DNA of 64,000 bases, from positions 354,835 to 418,834 of the forward strand of contig NC_037265.1 in assembly GCF_000002425.4 (NCBI RefSeq). The letters are read 5' to 3'. The notes beneath the pieces are model-generated. The model saw only the letters and a list, made by a program, of their open reading frames with translations, did no database searches and was not told the origin of the DNA. The position numbers were made by a program, and so were the translations under genes. Source of the DNA: Physcomitrium patens. Lineage: Eukaryota; Streptophyta; Bryopsida; Funariales; Funariaceae. Positions 47,980-60,789 of the stretch are shown piece by piece; positions within the stretch are counted from its first letter, which is position 1; each line of letters opens with the position of its first letter.

Positions 47980-48698
47980 ATGGCGCTAAAAGGTAAGAAG
48001 GTTGAATTTGGGTTTTTTGATGGAGCTTTGGATGGAACTTCAAGTGGATCTTTAAGCGCAACTTCAAGTAGAATTTCTATTGGTGAACAAGGTATGTACC
48101 TTGATCCAAACACTCCAAAAATGTTTCAAGCAATTATATTATTTTTGCAAGAGCAACAAGGTAATGATTGCAAAGAGGCTTTGGCAACCAAAGCATTGCA
48201 AGCAGTTATTAACAAGGTTGACCAATTTGATTGGAGGGATATTTTCAAATATTTAAGATGTTATGTGCAGAAAATGGAATTAAAACATGTTTCTGAGAAA
48301 GAAATGATTCAATTATTTGAGCTTACTATGGTACCAGAGATTAGAGAGCATATAAGGTCTATTATGGGATAATTTGGAAGTTCATGGAAGGTATTTTCAC
48401 ATGCATTGAAGGATGAATATTTTTTGGAGGATACTGATCAAATTACCAAGAAATCATTCTTGGAATGGATTGAGCCACCTAAAAAAAATTTGCAAGCTAC
48501 AAAATTATTAAGAGAATTTGAAAGGTAATCTTTTTGATTATTAAAAATGAAAAAATTAACATTGGGATCAAATAAGGTTGAATTGTTTCTTCAAGCTGCT
48601 AATCAAGAATTATAAGAGAAGTTAGAGGTTCTTTTTGAAGATAAAAAAGAAGAAGAAGGATTGACAACAAAGTGGAGAGCTATTGAAGATGCTATTGG
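47980..48698 (+). pseudogene. Element J gag, first part
   Basis: From ATG 47980: MALKGKKVEFGFFDGAL, then a capsid-like domain with MFQAIILFLQEQ, DQFDWRDIFKYLRCYV and a TMVPEIREHI segment. TAA at 48370-48372 is one transition from CAA, and the frame goes on (SWKVFSHALKDEYFL). It is broken at 48698 by the C element insertion and continues at 59241. Confidence 0.75.
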
Positions 48699-48703
48699 AT
48701 TAC

Positions 48704-49511
48704 TGTGGTTGTCATTTTACTTATTCCGGAAGAAACCTCCTAGAATAAATTCATATAGGGAGATTCGAACACAGGGAAAGACCATGTATATGAGCTCCAA
48801 TTATTAGGATCATGCAATTAATCGCTACTGCTCAATGCTTACCATACCGAAGAACACTTAATTTTTCTTCCTACTGTCCACTCTCTCATATCAATACAAT
48901 AACATCCACAACAACGATTTCAATATCCTGTGTAATTCACGAACATACAAGCATATCTCAAACCCTGGAATGAACAACTTCTAATCCACAAAATTTGATC
49001 AAGACAATTCCTTCGATTACAATTCTTCTCCATTAAACTTACAACCTTCCGATAAATAGTGACTGAAAACTTCCATACGTCCTCAATCTTTCACAACAAT
49101 TGATAAACAATGATCCATAAATAACTTTGTAAATCAAACATTAATTCATTAAATCAATTTTCTTCACTAGAATCAACACTAACACAAAAGAAACAAGAAA
49201 ACTAAGGAGAAGAGATAGCACCAAGCTTATCCCCAGCTCAATATTATCGCAGTCTGGCCCTCGGCTCACGACTCTCATAATCTGGCATTTTCTTCCCCTC
49301 TTCCATCTTCCTTATACTATCCTGAGATATCAACTCCTATACTACAGATGATACCTACTTTTTTTGACTATTCATCCATTCTACCTACTGAACCACCTTT
49401 TCAGCAGTTATCTATCTCTGTTTTCACTACACACTAGGTATCTACATTCTGAAAATAACTACTTATTCTACATAGCTCCACTCCTAACTGTGCAGCATCC
49501 CTACAAACACA
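48704..49511 (-). mobile_element. 3' LTR of element C
   Basis: 808 bp; on the minus strand starts TGTGTTTGTAGGGATGCTGCAC and ends GACAACCACA. A TA dinucleotide run (49528-49556) lies just inside the element, where a related copy has a 31-base A run. Confidence 0.9.
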
Positions 49512-49524
49512 GTATTAATAAACA

Positions 49525-49558
<34 letters not shown>

Positions 49559-49565
49559 TATATTT

Positions 49566-51676
49566 TTAACTAGATTGTTCAATCTCTTCGATTTTTGGCA
49601 CTGGCTCTATTTGGTCTTGTTCCAACACTATATCTTCTTCCTCCGACTTGTCCTGAATCTCTGTCTTTGATTGAGCTATTAAATCTTCATAATACACTCC
49701 CAATTCTTGAACCTGAGATTCCAATTGGAAGATTCTAGCATCTTTAACTTCCAATTGTTTCTACTGTTGTTGCAATTTTTCCTCCAATTTTCCAATTCTT
49801 ACTTCCATTGAGGCAAATGTCTGTGACTGACTAATACTGACCAAATCACTCTCCAATTTCGTTATTGTTTCCTTCAAAACAACAATTTCTGCTTGTAGCT
49901 CATCCATATTGTTTCGATATTGGTCACCCAATTATTTCTTTTCAAGCTTCAATGCCTCCTTCTTCTCTCGTTCCATTGTCAAGGACAAAGACTCGATGAG
50001 GGAAAATATACACAAAAAGGCTATCTCGATATAATAAGTCAAAGTATAAACAAGTAGGTATATTAAAATAAAACTGGAATGGCTATTGCCACAAGACAAG
50101 AAACTAAAGACTCTTGAACCTGGACTAGAAGCAAAAAAGGAGTTGATAAGAGTGAAGAAGCCTTCACTCTTATCTCTATATATACTATCTAACTAGGGGC
50201 TACGTGGCGACGTTCTATAGGACCTCCAATATGTGTTGATTTTGTAGGACACATGCCTTGACTTACAAGGCAAGTTTTTCTACGTGTGGGCTTCATAGTT
50301 AGCTTGATCTTCAAGCTAACAACATGTGTGGCACATGGCCAACTTGTTGACCACGTTTCTAATCCAAAAAGTCAATTAAAGAGACCTATGAAGTCAAAGC
50401 AGCCTCTAGGAAGTTTCTAAGAAGCTTCTATATTAAATATTATAGAATTAACTTACTTTTATCTACTTTTATTTACTTCTACCTATTTTTATATGTAATT
50501 ATTAGCTTACATGATTATGACTGTGACATCCATCTTCAATTAAGCGTTCATCTTCTCCTATTTCAATCTATACAATTTGTGAATTTGTAGTAATTCTTGT
50601 CTTTGATTTTTAAGGATATGTTGAATCCTCTGTTTCTCCTTTGATCAATTTTCTACTTTCTCATCTAATTCACGTTTCACTCGTATCCTGGATTCCGATT
50701 CTACCTTGATGACTTGTTCCTGTTCCCTGATTTTATAACTTTGCTCCAATACTATTTTCTTGCTCGCTTCCTCTTGCCTTTTTAAGCTACCCTCATCTTC
50801 GAGCTTACTCACTGTAACTTGCAGCTGAGAAATTTGATCCAATATAATTTTCTTAAAATTCCATCCTTCCGTTACACCTCGTTGAAACCCTAATTGGTTG
50901 CTTTTCTTTGAAATTGGTATTGGTATCATCATCTCTATTGTCGGCCGAATTGGAACTCACTTTGGTATAGATATTGGTCTTACTTCCTGTTTTGCCACTC
51001 TGCTGGATTTTCCTTCTTCATACACTATTACCCCTGGACTAACTGTTCCCGTTTGTAAACTTAGAATTACTGGTTGAGATTCCTGTTTCAATATATACTC
51101 AATCACTGAGTTTACATAATTGAAATATAATAGTGAAGCAAACTTCTTTGTCTTCTCCTTAGCTCCCATTTCTACATATATTCTTATGGCCACATAAGCT
51201 GCCCAATTGAATACCATGTCTTTCAGTGTTTCTATCGCGGAAAACAGTAATCGCTTTGTCATATAGGTGGTATGCCGATTCAATATTAACTGCTTCTGAA
51301 CGAACTGCATCCATTCCATAAGTTCAGGTGTAAGTGTCGCTTGTACCTTCCATCTTTGATTTTGCTCGAGAGATAATATTTTTCTTCTCAAGTAGCTTCC
51401 TAGCGTGAAGTCATTTGATGCGTTTCTTCCTACCTCAAGCTCTCCGGTTGGTAAATGCAAAACCTTGTGTAAGATATTCTCATCTATCCCTATCAAGACT
51501 CCTCTTACCATACTCGAATCATCCTCTGGATCATAATTCTCTATATATTTCGCCACTCGTTCTACATCAATTGGTGGTAGTTTATCCGATCCTCACAAAA
51601 ATACAAATAACTGTGCATTTCTAAAATCTTTTTGCCTTTTTGATGACCAACATATATCTAAGTTCATCGGTTCCAT
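49566..51676 (-). pseudogene. ORF3 of element C, coiled-coil protein
   Basis: From ATG 51676 one frame runs about 517 codons once LTR E is left out: MEPMNLDICWSS, then DKLPPIDVERVAKYIENYD, LHKVLHLPTGELEVG, a middle domain with AIETLKDMVFNWAAYVAIRIY, then strongly charged heptad-like segments (LDQISQLQVTVSKLEDEG, and after the LTR MDELQAEIVVLKETITKLE). Premature stops near 51596, 50957, 50645, 50595 and 50580 are each one transition from CGA, CAG or CAA. It lies downstream of pol, where Athila elements carry an extra, envelope-like ORF, but no signal peptide or membrane segment is seen. Function unknown; a similar tail is at 12140-12350 and 14465-14528. Confidence 0.7.
49977..50528 (-). mobile_element. 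Solo LTR E inside ORF3 of element C
   Basis: 552 bp, minus strand TGTCACAG to TCCTTGACA. Exact 5-bp target duplication tccat at 49972-49976 and 50529-50533. Removing it restores the ORF3 frame. Two GAA/TTC pairs (GAAgtTTC 50410-50417, GAAgcTTC 50421-50428) resemble heat-shock elements. Same family as the LTR at 22523-23061. Confidence 0.95.
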
Positions 51677-52118
51677 GTTGGTGATAACTACAAGAGACGC
51701 TAATCCCAGATCGCACTTAGACCTCACATTGCGACAACTTTCCGCTCATTCTGGTGCTCTCTTTGCTCTTTCCATCGATATTGTGAAAATCAAACTCTTA
51801 ATACTTCCTTGTGCTAATACTATTGCTGATTACTGTCATAAAACTTACAGTTCAAAGCACAATATCTCAAATTTACAACAATGAAACCTTCTATGAGTGC
51901 CCCACTCCTAACTGCTTACTTGGGGTCCGAATCAAGAACATCTAATCAAGTATACCTTAATCTCACATCTAATCAAGAATGTCTAAGTTCCTAATTAGTC
52001 AGTTTCAGTATCCAAAATTAACCATCAATCGTTTCCTAACTATCACAACCTTTCCAATCCTGTCGGTAATCATTATTACGGAGACTCCCTCTCTCCACTG
52101 AGTAAACATGTCCTGGAT

Positions 52119-55100
52119 TTACGTATAATACAGACGTAACCAGTTCCCATTAACACGTGTTGTGAAGTGGGTTCCCAAAAAATCTTCCAATTGAATGGAA
52201 CCATTATGAAAACCTTCCACCACCCGATATGGCCCATGCCATCCTACTTGAAATTTATCGAAAAAGTTGTTAAAGCAGCTATCATAAAGTAGCACCAAAT
52301 CATTGGGCATAAAATATTTTGGCCATAACTTACTGTCGTAATAACTCTTTCTACGGTGCTATGTAGCTTCCATGATGAAGAGAGCCGTAGCCCTAACTTC
52401 ATCTAATTTTTCCAATTGGACTAACCTATATTGAAGAGAGTTTCTATCTCCCAGACATTCCTCCAACACAATTCATAAACTTTGGACTTCCAATTCAATT
52501 AGTAGAATTGCCTCCTGATTGTATATCAATTGAAATGGAGTAGAATTGGTAGTTACTTTATACGCAGTATGGTACATCCATAAAGCTATAAATAATTTAG
52601 TATTCCAATCCATTTCCGCACCCAAAATTTTTTAAGTTAAAATCTTATATAGAATACGATTGGTCTTTTTCATCTGCCCATTGGCCTGAGGATGATATGG
52701 TGTTGTTCTCTTGTGCTTGATTTCATACGTGTTCGTCAAGGCTGCGATTGCTAACCAATTCCTTCGGACACCCAAATCAAGTAATAGAAAAGTGACCACT
52801 GTATTGGCATTATCATTGCAGGTAGCAATAGCCTCCGCCCATTTGATTACATAGTCCGTGGCGACTAAAATATATGGTTTTTTTCCATGTTTCGATGTTG
52901 GTGCAATGGGTCCAACAAAATCAATTTCTCATTTCTCAAATGGTGCATGTGCCAAGATTGGTACTAATGCCATCGCTGAAGTATCCGTGGGTCGACTAAT
53001 TCATTGACAGGGATCACAACGATGAACAAATTGGTACACATTAGATAACATTGTTGGCCACCAATAACTAGCCATTAAAGCCTTGTGAACAGTACTGTCT
53101 CCCACAAAATGTCCACCACAACTATCCAAATGACATCCTTCCAAAATTGTACGAACTTCACTTTTAAAGATGCAACGACGTAAAATTCCATCCCGCCCTT
53201 GTTTGTACAAAGCATCTCCAATCATGGTATATGGCACATTTTCTAAAATCAGACGCTTCTTTAATTTTTTACTATAAGAAATGAGAAAAGTCTGAAACGT
53301 TAGATATTGGATCAATTCATCATATTTGGGTGTAATGACATCTACAGCGAATAGTTGTGCATCTGGAAGAGCATCGTTTATTGACTCATTACTCAGTATA
53401 TTAGATAAACGGGATAAGTGATCCGCATTGGCATGTTTCTTGTCGGATCAAACGTTAATCGTAAAGTTGAATTCTTAGAGAACTAACACCCATTAAGCAA
53501 TTTGTCCACTCAACTGAGGTTTATTTATCATGTACTTAAACACATCATGATCAACGCGGAATACAAATGAATATCCAAGTAGATAGTGACAAAATTTCTG
53601 TACAAAATAGATCATTCCGAGGGCCTCTCGCTTGATAGTATTATAATTTCGTTCTGTAGCAACGAATTGTCGGCTCGCATAATATATGGGATGATTTAAT
53701 CTTTTTTCATCCTTTTGACTCAGAACGGATCCAATAGCAATATTGGACGCATCCACATAGACATGAAACAGTTTTGTCTAACAAAATGTTACAAGAATTG
53801 GGGCAGATACTAATTTTCGTTTCAATTCGTCGAATGCAAAAGTACAGTCTTCAGTCCATATTGAGTTAGACCCGTCTTACAAGGGTTTCTTTCACAAGTG
53901 GATTAATGTTTGACAGATAATCGCAAAGGATTCAATAAAATACCAATAGTAGCTGAGATGGCCGATGAAACCGCGCATGGCCGACATTGTATCTGGCTTT
54001 GATAAACCCAATATACGAGTAACTTTATCAAGGTCCATAGTGATACCTTCATCAGAGACAATGTGTTCCAATAGCTTTCTCGATGGTATGCCAAATTGAT
54101 ACTTCTCCAAATTTAGAGATATCCCATACTTGTCGCATTGATTCAAATAGTTATCCAGACATGGTAGATATTTAGCCGTTGTGCTAAAGGTGCAGAAATC
54201 ATCTAGAAATATCTCCATTCATAAATGTAGGTAATCTTGAAATGTGTGTGATATTACTCGTTGAAAAATAGTCAGGGCATTACATAACCCAAATGGCATT
54301 ACTTTATAGGCAAATGTGCCGCAATCTATGATAAACATAGTCTTCAATTAGTCTTCTTCGGTAATTTTAATTTGATTATACCTCAAAAATCCATCCAAAA
54401 ATGAGTAACATTCATGTCTGGCCACTGCGTCCAAAATACTGTCTATAAATGGTAATGAAAAATAGTCCTTCTTAGTAGCCGCATTTAACTTTCAAAAATC
54501 TTGATATATCTTGATTTTTCTATTCTTCTTCGGTACCATCATGATTAACGACATCCATGTACTATGCAGAATATGATAAATAAAACCCACGTTGAGAAGT
54601 TTATCCAATTCCTCTTTCACTAAAAGAGAATATTTTAGATTAAGCCAGTGTTGTCTTTGACGAACTGGCATAATATCCTCCTTCAAAATAATCTGGTGCT
54701 CACACACGTCGGCTGGAATCCCTTTCAAATCTATATACGACCTTGCAAAGGTAGATTAGTGATGGACAAAAAATTGTTTCCAAGCATCCAATTCTATACC
54801 GATAATATCGGCATATATTTTAATTAGCTGTGGCATTTTGTTGGTACCCAAGTTAATGGATTGACACACAGGGTCTTCAAAAACCTCTGATTTAATTGTC
54901 TGCTCCTGATCTGAATATCTTGTATTATTCGACATATGAGAACCACCCGAATCTGGTTCCAATGTGTTGACTCTATTGATTGAGGAATTGTTCATCCATT
55001 CGGCAATAGCATGATCTGAGTTAGTCGCATCCTCTTAATGTACTATATATTCGCCAGGACTTCCACATTGGTAGACTCCACCTTTGTTGTTGAAATATTT

Positions 55101-55996
55101 TGTCCTACCCCAAATTGCAATGAACCTATAGCATCGACATCTTCCTCAATCGATTGACTCTCGTTGTCCAATGTAAATTTTGATTCTGGCAATTGAAATT
55201 CTCCATGATATTGTACTAGGTACATGTGTAAAACAATCTGGTCACAACCTTTTCCAATTGTCAATGTGCCTCCGCCCAAATCGTTTTTAGCTTTGACTTG
55301 ATAAAGCCAAGGTCTGCCCAATAAAATGAGATGCGATAACGTAGAACTCTATAATCAGAATACAATATAATCGATTTTGTATGTCAATCCCACGATTATA
55401 GTGGCAATATTGTATAAGATTTCCATTGGCTTTACCCCACTATGATCTGCCATTCGCAAGTCCAATGTCGTAGGTAGCAATTGCTTTAGATCTAAGTACT
55501 CCATTGTATCTGCATTCATTAAATTCACACTGGAGCCACCATCGACTTGTACCCCTGAAATTAAAATGCCATCGATTCATACATCGATTGTTGGTGCTCT
55601 CGGATTTGGGTTTAAGCTAACTTCATGAATTTCTTTAGTGTGGAATCTTCATTGTATTAGTGCTGAATTCAATATAGATTGACATTCCGGTGCTACAGCT
55701 AAAAGTTGTTTCATTATAATTGAAGGCTGAATAACATCCAAATCCTTTAGAATGTCGTAGGATTCCATATTGAGAATAATTTCTAATGCTCTTTTGCGTT
55801 TCATTGATTTTGATTTTACTCCGTTCGACAGCAATTCCTTCATGGCGATTGGGATTGCCGCTAGTAACTTCACCAACTTTTCTACCACTAAAGGTTCTTT
55901 TAATGCATAAGATCTTTTATTGGGCTGTATAAGTATTGATAGTTGGTCAGTTGGGATTGATCTTGATGGTTCCGAAAAATTGGCATGTGGAACCAA
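52119..55996 (-). pseudogene. Element C pol: protease, RT, RNase H, integrase
   Basis: On the minus strand: KLLAAIPIAMKELLSNG and MKQLLAVAPEC (gag/pol border, 55996-55649), protease VQVDGGSSVNLMN near 55530 with its Asp kept, HLILLGRPWL, RT start near 54728 (GIPADVCEHQI), FLDDF active site near 54200, RNase H MDASNIAIGSVLS and VDHDVFKYM (53756-53493), integrase zinc module with GCHLDSCGGHFVGDS and CDPCQ (53150-53001), and integrase tail PNDLVLLYDS to RVNGNWLRLY (52310-52119). Stops occur throughout. A good reference for the two more decayed copies at 10476 and 14461. Bases 51677-52118 between pol and ORF3 show nothing. Confidence 0.9.
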
Positions 55997-56163
55997 ATTG
56001 AGTTCCTCAATCTATTGAGGTCTCAATATTGGGATACGTTCTAATACTGATATTGGTTCGTTAAGTCCCATGGATGGCGCTACTTGCTCTCCTGCGATTG
56101 GTTCATCCAAGTCTTGAATTGGATTCTTATCTTTTTGTTGGCCTCTGATAAGCGCTGCGTTCA

Positions 56164-58072
56164 TCACCTCGACATGATGTACTGGTGAGTCTCGTTGAAG
56201 AGGGCCTTTGTCCTTCGCAGGTTGGCTTGTTGTATTTGCTGGTCCCGGTTATTATAATTAAAAGGCACATTGTACTGCTGATAAGTATGACCAGACTGCT
56301 TACAATTTCTACATATTCGAGTAGAGTCATCACTTGTTCTTGGATTAGGATATTTACTTGCATAATGTTTGATTTGTCTGCAACGATAGCAACAAGGTGG
56401 TCTCTTGCCAACTCCTTCAGGGATATTGGGTGTCTCTATTGGTATATAACGGCTAGGTCTGTTCCATGTCGGATGAGTAAAGGATCCTGATTGACCCATT
56501 GTTACTGTAGACTCTGGCATTGGCTTTGTCATGGATAGATATTGATGGTATCCTGGTTGGTTCATTGCCAATCCGTGAGTATTAGATACACCTTTTTGGT
56601 GAAATTCAGAGTTTAGAAAATTGGAATAATTCTTGTTTTGTTTATTTGCTCGATTTCCATTCCAGCCAAACCTATTATTTTTTTGTACTTGATTGACATC
56701 CCACGAAATTGGTTGAGTCATTATCTGGTTACTGAGTTATTGTTGCTTCTATAAATTCCAACAATTGGTGGTAATATGCTTGCCTCCACAAAAGGTACAT
56801 TATACAGTCATTTGGGGTGGTAAAGGACATTCTGTTACTAAATAAACTTGCCCCTTACAATTGCTGCACTAGACATTGGGACGCATATTGGTTGGTTTAT
56901 GCCTTTTTTCTTTATCCTTGGCCAGATTCACAGCCAATTCATCCATTTTTTTCATCAATGTTAACAGCAATGACTCATTGGGATGCCTTGATACCAATGC
57001 ATTTGGCAATTCCTTCAGAGGTATTGGTTTTTGATATGTGGAATAAGGCACATACGGGTGTGATGATGATAGTGGTAGAGCCTGCAATGGAACAGCATCT
57101 ACTATTTCTTGTGGAACTATACCATAATCATTCCTTCCCAGATAAAGTTTCGATGCGTCATTTTAATTTGTTATTTGATAACCTCCTTGAAATGGAATCA
57201 TCGTGGCTCCAACTATTAAGTTTTGGTCATAGTGACATTCCTCCCATACTTTTGTTTGTTCAAGAGATGATGCAATGGTGGCTGATTGGGCCTCCTTTAT
57301 AAACATCTTCAATTCTGGTGGGTGTAGTCCATTAACCAATATGGACAATACAAACGATTTTGGCATTTGATTATTTGGCTATTTTCAAAGTATATCTGCT
57401 ACATGACCATAATATGAGTGTATCGCTTCTCCTGGTACCATTTTGCTATTCACTAATTTTTCTTTAAGACGTTCTTTAAAACCAATTGGTAAAAAATGGG
57501 CTAAAAATGTATTTTTCAATGCCTCCCAATTGATAAATTTTTCCATAGATTGGCGGTTATACCACTCAAATGCTGTGTCTTTGAATGTCGCTGGCAGCCA
57601 TCTTTGCCAAATGTCTTTTGTTCCTCCATTATTGGCTACACCCCGTCAAGAATTCAGACAAATGTTGATCTGGATCCGCACTTGGCAAACCATGAAAAGT
57701 AGATAATTGCATGATGCTAGTCGTTTGATCATCCACTACATCCATTTGAACTACAATCAAAACTGTTGGTTTTCCGGATGCCTTTAAAGATATCAGTGTT
57801 CCGCTCAATTCCTTATTAAAATAAAAACTGTCTCCTGCAATAGTCTTTTTTGAACTTCTAGGCCTTTCCAATTGACTATTATTATCTCCAAATAATTTTA
57901 CTAGTTGAATACGAGGTATAAACGACAGGTTTTGATATACTCTGAATTGGTCTTTATTGGCTAGTGATTTATGCCGATCTTCAGAACCAGTCTTGTTAGG
58001 ATCGGACGTATTTCCAATTGAGAAGATACCCAGTGGGATACCTAATTCCTCTGTGCCTTCTTTGTTTTCCAT
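56164..58072 (-). pseudogene. Element C gag with several zinc knuckles
   Basis: ATG 58072 (MENKEGTEEL). Capsid start STFHGLPSADPDQHL; a one-base shift near 57635; then AFEWYNRQSMEKFINWEAL, KTFVLSILVNGLHP-like and a long linker. Four knuckle-like motifs: CSNCKGQ..(57087 side), CTFCGGKHITTNC (complete), CYRCRQIKHYASKY and CRNCKQSGHTYQQY, the last two with Tyr in place of the final Cys, each one transition (G to A) from it. Gag forms particles and binds element RNA; this frame is broken. Confidence 0.85.
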
Positions 58073-58447
58073 TAACGGCTTCGAGAGGTATGCTGGACTA
58101 TTAGCAACACTCTCTGTGAGTGCACTTGATAATTTCTTTAACGGTATGTACTTCTAAAATAGTAGAGGTCAATTATCTTTTGGGTATGATTGAATATGTC
58201 GACAGGCATGCAACCATGGCTTAATCCAACTTTGTTGATGCTTCTTTTTCAATTTGTGATCTTACTCATTATGCAACAAATTTCTTGCTTATGATCACTC
58301 TATTCTTTCTTTTGATTGCTTTATTCACTTTGCTGTTAAATTCTAATTCTTAATAACCATAATCTTTCATTATTTCTATTGAGTTTGCTTCTTAATCTCC
58401 TTTACTGCTTCGACAGTTAATTCCTAACACTCAATAATGTTGTCAAT

Positions 58448-58466
58448 CCCAGGCAGCGGCGCCAAA
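58448..58466 (-). other. Primer-binding site of element C
   Basis: Minus strand TGGCGCCGCTGCCTGGGAT, two bases inside the 5' LTR. It resembles the complement of plant tRNA-Asp (family: TGGCGCCGTTGCCGGGGA). Confidence 0.85.
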
Positions 58467-58468
58467 AT

Positions 58469-59235
58469 GTGGTTGTCATTTTACTTATTCCAAAAGAAAC
58501 CTCCTAGAATAAACTCGTATAGGGGGATTCGAACACAGGGAAAGACCATGTATATGAGCTCCAATTGATAGGATCACGCAATTAACTGTACTGCTGAATG
58601 CTTACCATATCGAAGAACACTTAACTTTTCTTCCTATTGTCTACTCTCTCATATCAATACAATAACATCCACGACAATAATTTTAGTACCCTGTGTAATT
58701 CACAAACACACAAGCATATCTCAAACCCTAGAACGAATAACTTTTAATCCACAGAATCTGATCAAGATATTTCCTTCGATTATAATTCCTCTCCATTGAA
58801 CTTACAACCTTATGATAAACAGTGACTGGAAACTTCCATACGTCGTCAATCTTTTACAACAATTGATAAACAGTGATCCATAAATAACTTCATAAATCAA
58901 ACATTAATTCATTAAATCAATTCTTTTTACTAGAATCAACACTAATACAAAAGAAATAAGAAAACTAAGAAGAAGAGATAGCATCAAGCATATCCCCAGC
59001 TTAGTACTATCGCAGTCTAATCCTCGGCTCACGACTCTCACAATCTAGCATTTTCTTCCCCTCTTCCATCCTCCTTATACTATCTCGAGATACCAATTCT
59101 TATACTACAGATGATAACTACTTTTCATGACTATTCATCTATTCTACCTGCTGAACTACCTTTTCAGTAATTATCTATCCCTGTTTACACTATACACTAG
59201 GTATCTACATTCTTAAAATAATTACTTATTGTACA
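58469..59235 (-). mobile_element. 5' LTR of element C
   Basis: 767 bp; aligns along its whole length with the 3' LTR but lacks about 40 bases directly after the first TGT. The target duplication next to it is intact, so the loss came after insertion. Confidence 0.9.
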
Positions 59236-59240
59236 ATTAC

Positions 59241-60789
59241 CTACAAAAAAAAGAAAGGAGAAAAGATAGGTTTAATACTCAAAGAGTGGTACAAGTACCA
59301 AAGATCCTAATGCCTACTACAAGATTGACTCTGCCTAATTTTCAACCTCCATTGACTATACCAAAGTAAAAAGATATGAGACTTGAAGAGATTGTATGAG
59401 GGATGCGAGATCTTTAAATCAAACTTGGAAGGCTTAAAGAAAAGACTTCTACAATAAGTTCAAAGAGTACTTTTAAACAAGGGTATGTACAAAGATGTAT
59501 TTGGTGTGATGATGATTCTCATTCTTGAAAAAATTGTGGTAAATTTGATGAGATGATACAACAAGGCATTGTTTATTGAAAAGATGGGAAGGTTATATTG
59601 AAAGATACTGGTGATCTTCTCCAAACCAACTTTGATAAAAGAGGTATGAAAGTATTTCTTAAAGATTATTTGGCAACACATGGAATTGTAGCAATAAAAG
59701 CTGCAAATTATGGAATTAGGGTGGATAATGATAGTAGACAAAATTTTGTTAGAAATGTTCAATCAAATAGACTTTGATCTTTTACTATTTATACAATATA
59801 AAAATAGAAGATGCCACGAGAAGCTTTATTGAGAATTGTTGCAATAATTCATAGTGCTATAGGTTAGGAGGATCTTGTAGAAGCTTTGTCAATACATGCA
59901 TATATTGCTAAAAGCCAACATGAAGCTTTAATAGAAGAAAAGAGGAGAGAAAATTTTGATGATTCAAGAAAAGAAAATACTTCTAAGAGGTAAACTCGAG
60001 GAGATAAGGCTTGTGCATCGGCTTCATAAGAATTTCCCACAAAGGATACTTCAACAATATAGGAAAAAAAAGTAAAGGAGATGAAAGATAAAGATAAATT
60101 GACAACTTATAAATTACTATCTGATATTGAAGCGGCAAAGGATTTAAAGGGAGTGCTTGAAGAATGTCTACTCAATACTAAGGTTGAGTTTATATTAAAA
60201 GAAATTTTAGGAATTGCCAAGAAAGAATTCCATGATGTTATTATTGAAAGTATTAAATAAAAGAGATAATTAATAGGAGAAGCTAGATTAAATCATGTTA
60301 TTGATGTACACATATATGAAGGTGAAGAAGATGTATTGAATAATTGTTACAAACAATTAGAAAGTGAAAGAAGGAGTCATAATCAAAGGATATGTTTTGA
60401 TGATCAAGGTAATAAAGATAGAGAGGTTTCAAATCATTATACTTGGAAGTATTAACCTAGAGTAACTACAGAGGTATTAGTAAAGATTGGAGATATGGAC
60501 AAACCGATTGCTGCTTTGATTGACCATGGTTCAGAGATAAACCTTATGTTTAAAGTTCTTTATATGAAGTAAAGGTGGCCAATTGACATGGAGCATGGAT
60601 GGAAAATACGGACAGCCAATAATACATGAGGGGAGTTATATACTGCTTGTTTGGATGTGAAAATTTGGATTGGTGATGTTGCAATGGAGCAAAATTTTTT
60701 TTGTTCAAGATACATCTTATCATCTTATTTTGGGACAACCATATATTATTGTAACTCGGATGGAAACGAAGGTACTTAATGATGGTTCA
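59241..60789 (+). pseudogene. Element J gag and protease, second part
   Basis: Continues J gag with a complete zinc knuckle, CIWCDDDSHSEKNC (about 59490-59535), a long variable part with stops, then protease from about 60470: VKIGDMDKPIAALIDHGSEINLM (DHG as active-site triad), WPIDMEHGW, IGDVAMEQNFF, and after a frameshift LILGQPYIIVTRMETKVLNDGS. It is cut at 60789 by LTR D. The block pattern is that of fungal/moss-type Ty3 elements, by memory of the family. Confidence 0.8.

Larger units (their letters stand above)
48704..59235 (-). mobile_element. Full-length Athila-like Ty3 element C
   Basis: Both LTRs, primer site, gag, pol and a third ORF are present. Exact 5-bp target duplication attac: 48699-48703 and 59236-59240. 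Removing the element and one duplication joins the two parts of J gag in frame (AIGL then PTKKRKEK). Order LTR, gag, pol, ORF3, LTR and a tRNA-Asp-type primer site fit the Athila/Tat branch; there is no chromodomain. Many stops make it inactive. Confidence 0.95.
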
